From assembly GCA_013152435.1 (NCBI GenBank), contig JAADGJ010000012.1, positions 1 to 64,000 on the forward strand: a stretch of 64,000 nt of DNA, in the 5' to 3' direction. The stretch comes from Chloroflexota bacterium (GTDB taxonomy: Bacteria; Chloroflexota; Anaerolineae; DUEN01). Shown here piece after piece: positions 59,311 to 64,000 of the stretch. How positions within the stretch are numbered: position 1 is the stretch's first letter; the number at the start of each line of letters is the position of its first letter. Made by a program: the position numbers and the translations under genes. The notes beneath the pieces were generated by a model. That model made no database searches, was not told where the DNA came from, and was given only the letters and a program-made list of their open reading frames with translations.

Positions 59311-61851
59311 ATGACGGAGAAACAGATCATCCTTCCTGTCACAGGCATGACTTGCGCTTCCTGTGCGAATCATATCGGCCAGGCGCTCAAGAACGTGCCA
59401 GGTGTGGCCGAAGCCCAGGTGAACCTGGCCACGGAGAAGGCGACCGTCACGTTCAGCAACGGGGCGGTCCCTCTGACGGCACTGATTCAGGCGGTGAGGG
59501 ACGCCGGCTATGACGTCCCCACGGAGACGCTGATCCTGCCCATCGGCGGCATGACGTGCGCCTCCTGCGCCAATCACATCGAACAGGCCCTCAAGAAGGT
59601 GCCGGGCGTCCTGGATGCCGCGGTGAACCTGGCCACCGAGAAGGCCACGGTGACCTTCGTCCCGGGCGTGGCGGGGCTGGCGGACTTCAAGCGGGCCGTG
59701 GCCGACGCGGGATACGAGGTGCTGGAACTGGCCCAGGAGGAGGGCGCCGGCGAGGAGTCGGAGGAGGACGAGGCCGAGCGCAAGATGCGTGAGGCCCGCT
59801 TCCGCATGTGGGTCGCCTGGGGGTTCACCATCCCGATCATCCTCTGGATGTTCGCGGAGATGTTCTTCGGCATCGTCTGGCCCAACGCCACCATCTACAA
59901 CCTGGGCATGATCGTCCTGGCGCTGCCCGTGCTGTTCTGGGTCGGCCGCAAGACGTATCGAAGCGGCCTGACGGCGGTGCTGCACGGATATGCCAACATG
60001 GACACGCTCATCGCGTTGGGCACCGGCGTCTCCCTGCTCACCGGGCCGGCGGCCTTCTTCTTCCCGGTGGCGAACTACGCCGGCGTGGCGGCCATGATCA
60101 TGGCCTTCCACCTGACGGGGCGCTACGTGGAGGAGACGGCCAAGGGACGGGCATCCCAGGCCATCCGCAAGCTGCTGGAGCTGGGGGCTAAGACCGCCCG
60201 CGTGCTGCGAGATGGGCAGGAGATCGAGATCCCCATCGAGGAAGTTCAGGTGGGCGACATCATGGTCGTGCGCCCCGGCGAGAAGATCCCCACGGACGGC
60301 GTCATCATCGAGGGGGAGAGCGCCGTGGACGAGTCCATGGCCACCGGCGAGAGCATGCCGGTGAACAAGCACCCCGGCGACGAGGTCATCGGCGCCACGG
60401 TGAACCAGGAAGGGCTGCTGAAGGTGAAGGCCACCAAGGTGGGCAAGGACACCTTCCTGGCCCAGGTCATCAAGCTGGTGGAGGAGTGCCAGGGGTCCAA
60501 GGTGCCCATCCAGGAGTTCGCCGACCGAGTGACGGGCGTCTTCGTGCCGGTCGTCATCGGGATCGCCGTGCTCACCTTCGTCGCCTGGCTGATCTTCCCG
60601 GATACGATGCGGGTCCTGGTGCAGGCGGGGTCCTTCCTGCCCTGGGTGAACCCCGACCTGAGCGTGATCACCCTGGCCATCGTCTCCACCGTGGCCGTCC
60701 TGGTCATCGCCTGCCCGTGCGCGTTGGGCCTGGCGACGCCGACGGCGCTGATGGTGGGCAGCGGCATGGGGGCCGAGCACGGCATCCTCATCCGCACCGG
60801 CGAGGCGATCCAGACGCTGAAGGACGTGAAAGCGATCATCTTCGATAAGACGGGGACGATTACCAAGGGCAAGCCGGAGGTGACGGACATCGTCCCCGTG
60901 AACGGGTTCGACGAGAAGGACCTGCTGAAGGCGGCCGCGTCGGCCGAGCGAGGCAGCGAGCACCCGCTGGGTCGCGCCATCGTGGAGCGGGCCCAGGCGG
61001 AGGAGATGCCCCTGGCCGAGCCGGAGGCGTTCCAGGCGGTTCGGGGGAAAGGGGTGATGGCGTCGGTGAACGGCAGCCAGGTGTTGGTGGGCTCCCGTCG
61101 ATTGATGCGAGAGCACGGCCTGGACCCGGCCCCCCTGGAGGACACGCTGCGCCGCCTGGAGGAGGAGGCCAAGACGGCCATGCTGGTGGCCGTAGACGGT
61201 CAACTGGCCGGGGTCGTCGCTGTGGCCGATACCCTGAAAGAGGACTCGGTGGCCGCCATCCGTGAGCTGCGAGAGATGGGGCTCCAGACGGCCATGATCA
61301 CCGGCGACAACCAGCGGACGGCGGAGGCCATCGCCCGCCGGGTGGGCATCGATCACGTGCTGGCGGAGGTGCTGCCGGACGGCAAGGTGACTGAGGTGCA
61401 AAAGCTGCAAGAGCGGTTCGGCCTGGTGGCCTTCGTTGGAGACGGCATCAACGACGCCCCTGCGCTGACGCAGGCCAACGTGGGCATCGCCATCGGCACC
61501 GGCACCGACATCGCCATCGAGGCTTCCGATGTGACCCTGGTACGCGGCGAGTTAACGGGCGTGGTGGAGGCGATCAATCTGAGCCGCGCCACGTTCCGCA
61601 AGATCAAGCAGAACCTGTTCTGGGCCTTCTTCTACAACGTGGCCATGATCCCGCTGGCCATCATCGGCTGGATGCACCCGGTGCTGGCGGAGATCGCCAT
61701 GGCGACCAGCTCGATCACGGTGGTCACCAACGCAAACCGGCTGCGCAGGGTGGACATTCGGCCCAGCTACGAGGCGACGCCCAGCCGAACCGAGGGGAGC
61801 CCGGCGGAGACGCCCTCGACGCCGCTGCCGTCCCCGCGCTCGGTGAACTAG
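59311..61851 (+). CDS. copA: CopA, Cu(I)-exporting P1B-1 ATPase
   Basis: An 846-residue copper pump. Two N-terminal HMA domains each have GMTCASC. Core: TGES, transport motif [42 protein letters not shown]. Helix 7 (N-x6-YN-x4-P) and helix 8 (P-x6-M-x2-SS-x5-N-x3-L) fit P1B-1. It exports Cu(I) from the cytoplasm. The second of two adjacent ATGs (59311) is chosen since GGAGG lies 5 nt upstream of it but only 2 nt from 59308. Standard form, unlike the CPD variant at 26894. Confidence 0.92.
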   Translation: MTEKQIILPVTGMTCASCANHIGQALKNVPGVAEAQVNLATEKATVTFSNGAVPLTALIQAVRDAGYDVPTETLILPIGGMTCASCANHIEQALKKVPGVLDAAVNLATEKATVTFVPGVAGLADFKRAVADAGYEVLELAQEEGAGEESEEDEAERKMREARFRMWVAWGFTIPIILWMFAEMFFGIVWPNATIYNLGMIVLALPVLFWVGRKTYRSGLTAVLHGYANMDTLIALGTGVSLLTGPAAFFFPVANYAGVAAMIMAFHLTGRYVEETAKGRASQAIRKLLELGAKTARVLRDGQEIEIPIEEVQVGDIMVVRPGEKIPTDGVIIEGESAVDESMATGESMPVNKHPGDEVIGATVNQEGLLKVKATKVGKDTFLAQVIKLVEECQGSKVPIQEFADRVTGVFVPVVIGIAVLTFVAWLIFPDTMRVLVQAGSFLPWVNPDLSVITLAIVSTVAVLVIACPCALGLATPTALMVGSGMGAEHGILIRTGEAIQTLKDVKAIIFDKTGTITKGKPEVTDIVPVNGFDEKDLLKAAASAERGSEHPLGRAIVERAQAEEMPLAEPEAFQAVRGKGVMASVNGSQVLVGSRRLMREHGLDPAPLEDTLRRLEEEAKTAMLVAVDGQLAGVVAVADTLKEDSVAAIRELREMGLQTAMITGDNQRTAEAIARRVGIDHVLAEVLPDGKVTEVQKLQERFGLVAFVGDGINDAPALTQANVGIAIGTGTDIAIEASDVTLVRGELTGVVEAINLSRATFRKIKQNLFWAFFYNVAMIPLAIIGWMHPVLAEIAMATSSITVVTNANRLRRVDIRPSYEATPSRTEGSPAETPSTPLPSPRSVN

Positions 61852-61905
61852 CGCTATCCAACGGAGCATAACAACCGGACGTCCTGCGGGGGACATCTTA
61901 TCCTT

Positions 61906-61940
61906 GGGGGTAGCGGAGAGCACGATCCTCCGCTACCCCC
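61906..61940. repeat. 13-bp perfect stem hairpin GGGGGTAGCGGAG
   Basis: Arms 61906-61918 and 61928-61940 are perfect inverted copies. The stem shares GGTAGCGGAG with the hairpin at 45715-45747. Lies between copA and the MTHFR gene; could also end the copA transcript. Confidence 0.6.
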
Positions 61941-61960
61941 CAATCCAAGGAACGAAAAGG

Positions 61961-63490
61961 ATGCCACTCTTCACGCCGAAACGTTTCCAGCCGCCCTACT
62001 ATCCCATGGAGCCACCCCCCCGCCTCGAACGATGGCTTACCGCCTTCGAGCGAGCGGTGAAGGGGGCGCTCTTCGGGTGTCGGATGTGCGGCAACTGCAT
62101 CCTGCAGGAGACGGCCTTCATCTGCCCGATGGCCTGTCCGAAGGGGTTGCGAAACGGCCCCTGTGGAGGCTCCACGCCGGAACGATGCTACGTGGACCCC
62201 ACACGCCCCTGCGTCTGGTACAAGATCTACGAACGATCCGAGCGCATGGGGCGGATGGACAGGCTGCTGGAGATCCAGGCGCCCCTGGACGGCCGCCGCA
62301 TGGGGCGGGAGACCTGGCTGGACCTCTACCGCCACTGGAGGCAGAGAGGGGGATTGGGGCTGGGAGTGCGAGGCGCCCTCGACCGACGGCGACTGTCCCA
62401 GGCGCTGGAGCAGTTCTTCTACGAGGTGCGCCAGCCCGACTGGTGGCAGGGGGACGATCAGCCCCACCCGCCGGCCTACGAAGGCGCGATATCCAATCTG
62501 GAGGCCCGCCTGAAGTCCGGCGCCTTCGTGGTGACCGCCGAGATCGCGCCGCCACGCTCCTCCACCGGCCGCCCCGTGGACAGGAAGGCGCACATGCTGT
62601 CCGGGTACATCGACGCCGCCAATTTCATCGACGGCGCATCGGCCACGCCCCGCATGTCCAGCCTGGCATCGGCGCTGATCTGCCTGGACTGCGGCGTGGA
62701 GCCCGTCCTGCAGATGACCGCCCGAGATCGCACCCGAATCACCATCCAGGCGGACGCTTTGGGGGCCAGCGCGCTGGGCATCCGCAACATCCTCTGCATC
62801 TCCGGCGATCATCCCAAACTGGGGCCAGCGCCCATGACGGTGCTGGAGCCGCTGGACGTGGATTCCATCCAGATGTTGTGGATCCTGCGGCGGATGCGAG
62901 ACGAGGGCAGGCTGCTGGATGGGCGCACGTTGAAGACGCCCCCTCGCTATTTCCTGGGGGCGGCAGCCTCGCCCTACGCGTCCAATCCCAGGTTCGAGGC
63001 GCTGCGCATGGAGAAGAAGATCAACGCCGGCGCCCAATTCTTCCAATCGCAGCCCATCTACGACTTCGACACCTTCGAGCGCTGGCTGGAGGAGCTGGAC
63101 AAACGGAACCTGTTGGAACAGACATATATCCTGGCGGGTGTGGCCCCCCTGCACAGCGCGCACGCGGCCCACTACCTGAACGACCACGTGCCCGGGGTCG
63201 TCGTGCCCCAGACCCTCATCGACCGCATGGAGCGGGCGGCCGACCCGGCGGAGGAGGGCGTCCAGATCGCCCTGGAGATCATCGATCGCCTGAGGCATAC
63301 CCCCGGCATCTCGGGGATCCACATCATGGCCGTCGGATGGGAGTCGATCGTGCCACGCCTGATTCGGGACTCAGGGATCGAGCGGGTGACCGAGCCTCCC
63401 GTATGTGGGGACGAACGCCCCCAGGAGCTTATGCCCATCACCCTGGAGAAAGAGGACGGGGAGAACGGACAGCGCCCGTTCGAGGCATGA
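61961..63490 (+). CDS. metF: MetV-MetF fusion, methylenetetrahydrofolate reductase
   Basis: A 509-residue protein. The N-terminal part is a MetV-like zinc/Fe-S domain with Cys at 40, 43, 46, 55, 59, 68, 76 and 84 (GCRMCGNCILQ, ICPMACPKGLRNGPCGG); the rest is a methylenetetrahydrofolate reductase TIM barrel (AFVVTAEIAPPRSSTG, LCISGDHPKLGPAP, AGAQFFQSQPIYDF). It reduces methylene-THF to methyl-THF. MetV is a separate subunit in acetogens; here it is fused at the N terminus. The ATG at 61961 is used since an upstream frame would run through the hairpin at 61906-61940. Confidence 0.85.
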   Translation: MPLFTPKRFQPPYYPMEPPPRLERWLTAFERAVKGALFGCRMCGNCILQETAFICPMACPKGLRNGPCGGSTPERCYVDPTRPCVWYKIYERSERMGRMDRLLEIQAPLDGRRMGRETWLDLYRHWRQRGGLGLGVRGALDRRRLSQALEQFFYEVRQPDWWQGDDQPHPPAYEGAISNLEARLKSGAFVVTAEIAPPRSSTGRPVDRKAHMLSGYIDAANFIDGASATPRMSSLASALICLDCGVEPVLQMTARDRTRITIQADALGASALGIRNILCISGDHPKLGPAPMTVLEPLDVDSIQMLWILRRMRDEGRLLDGRTLKTPPRYFLGAAASPYASNPRFEALRMEKKINAGAQFFQSQPIYDFDTFERWLEELDKRNLLEQTYILAGVAPLHSAHAAHYLNDHVPGVVVPQTLIDRMERAADPAEEGVQIALEIIDRLRHTPGISGIHIMAVGWESIVPRLIRDSGIERVTEPPVCGDERPQELMPITLEKEDGENGQRPFEA

Positions 63491-63597
63491 TGTCAACATA
63501 CGGTTAACTCGATGCGTATAGGGTGAGGCGATGCCTTGCCCTTACCTGGTGTTGTGTATCTCAATGACGAGCGAAACGGTTTTGAGGAGAGACGTTC

Positions 63598-63999
63598 ATG
63601 TGGTGTCATCTGTTGCTATCCATGCCGATCATCGGCCTGGTGTTATTCGTGATCTTCCCCCTCCCACTGGCTCTGCCCATCTACCTGGCGGTGGCCCTGA
63701 CCTCCCTCGCCCTGTACAGGAAGATCTTCCGGGCGATGGGACAGCCCGTCATCACGGGGAGAGAGGGCATGATCGGGGTCGTGGCCGAGGTCGTGTCCGA
63801 GGTCAACCCCTACGGGCAGATCCGCTATCGGGGGGAGGTGTGGAGTGTCGTGTCATCGGAGAGGCTGAAGCCCGGACAGAAGGTCCGGATCACGGGATTC
63901 GACGGGATGAAGGCGATCGTGGAGGCCGTCCAGCCTCCTGAACCAGGCGGCGATGGGAGCATGGCCATGTCAGCGCCCTCCGGAGCGCTATCCAGATGA
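63598..63999 (+). CDS. NfeD-like short membrane protein
   Basis: A 133-residue protein: two hydrophobic segments (MPIIGLVLFVIFPLPLALPI and LPIYLAVALTSLALY) and a C-terminal OB-fold-like domain (GMIGVVAEVVSEVNPYGQI, KPGQKVRITGFDGMKAIVEA) typical of NfeD C-terminal proteins, which accompany SPFH/stomatin proteins such as HflK/C-like members. No stomatin gene is seen nearby within the window. GAGGAGA precedes the ATG. The stop lies one base from the window end. Confidence 0.75.
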   Translation: MWCHLLLSMPIIGLVLFVIFPLPLALPIYLAVALTSLALYRKIFRAMGQPVITGREGMIGVVAEVVSEVNPYGQIRYRGEVWSVVSSERLKPGQKVRITGFDGMKAIVEAVQPPEPGGDGSMAMSAPSGALSR

Positions 64000-64000
64000 T

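Noticed and set aside
59200-61410. Long open frame on the minus strand inside copA
   Set aside because: A GC-rich antisense shadow; the plus-strand product has all P-type ATPase motifs.
61898-63322. Minus-strand frame opposite the MetV-MetF gene
   Set aside because: Antisense shadow with no domain.
1-64000. Transposase, integrase or tRNA-associated island
   Set aside because: No such gene, tRNA or attachment duplication was recognised; the repeats lack coding capacity.

Overview
The window is GC-rich bacterial chromosome with dense co-directional operons, many ATGA start/stop overlaps, standard use of TGA as stop, and no rRNA, tRNA, CRISPR array or recognisable transposase. The gene content suggests a member of the Chloroflexota (Anaerolineae/Thermoflexia-like): a cytochrome bc complex with a GltD-like FAD/Fe-S protein, an archaeal-type (type II) GAPDH, a PspA-PspAA pair, many YVTN, rhodanese and TlpA lipoproteins, and structured dispersed intergenic repeats. 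This placement is inferred from gene content; no marker gene is present to prove it.

Layout. 273-7540 (+): a DUF1573 lipoprotein; a split GlcD/HdrB/HdrC-type 2-hydroxyacid dehydrogenase; a NapC-like multihaem cytochrome; a DJ-1 protein; a CcdA-like thiol exporter with a glutaredoxin-like head; and a DsbA-like thioredoxin. In this DsbA the first Cys of CPWC is an in-frame TGA, followed by a 7-bp GGA-loop hairpin. That is the best candidate here for an undescribed feature: a membrane-anchored DsbA selenoprotein with a U-P-W-C active site. 7571-14281 (-): metal-stress genes (multicopper oxidase, HD-YHS fusion, YHS, DUF5676-like and small His-rich proteins). 14466-20300 (-): a bc-type quinol oxidoreductase with two Rieske proteins. 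20437-26662 (-): an HlyD/ABC-2 exporter with a lipoprotein gene inserted in the opposite direction. 26894-30182 (-): a CPD-variant P1B ATPase and an FTR1 permease. 30214-42096 (-): sugar metabolism (type II GAPDH, PFK, LDH, alpha-glucan phosphorylase, GH57) with HflK/HflC. 42100-49420 (-): site-2 protease and cytochrome c maturation genes. 49657-52532 (-): a PspA/PspAA envelope-stress block with zinc-ribbon proteins. 53252-63999 (+): BlaI/BlaR1-like pair, CcdA, a SurA-TlpA fusion, a YVTN-rhodanese lipoprotein, CopA, a MetV-MetF fusion and an NfeD-like protein.

Themes. Extracytoplasmic thiol redox and metal handling dominate: two CcdA-type transporters, the selenoprotein DsbA, TlpA/CcmG, the SurA-TlpA fusion, two paralogous rhodanese lipoproteins, two P1B ATPases and a multicopper oxidase. 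Two cis-regulatory patterns tie loci together. A BlaI-type dyad (CTACA-N3-TGTAG) lies before both the blaI-blaR pair and the ccdA operon. Tandem 11-bp CTTCACA direct repeats, like the sites of OmpR/PhoB-family regulators, lie before the multicopper oxidase, a zinc-ribbon membrane protein and the YVTN-rhodanese gene. Intergenic regions carry a structured repeat family (copies at 1-73, 23829-23886 and 31744-31814; a 258-bp tandem unit at 31283-31730) and several perfect hairpins. One inverted repeat lies inside a coding region, in the linker of the fused ABC ATPase.
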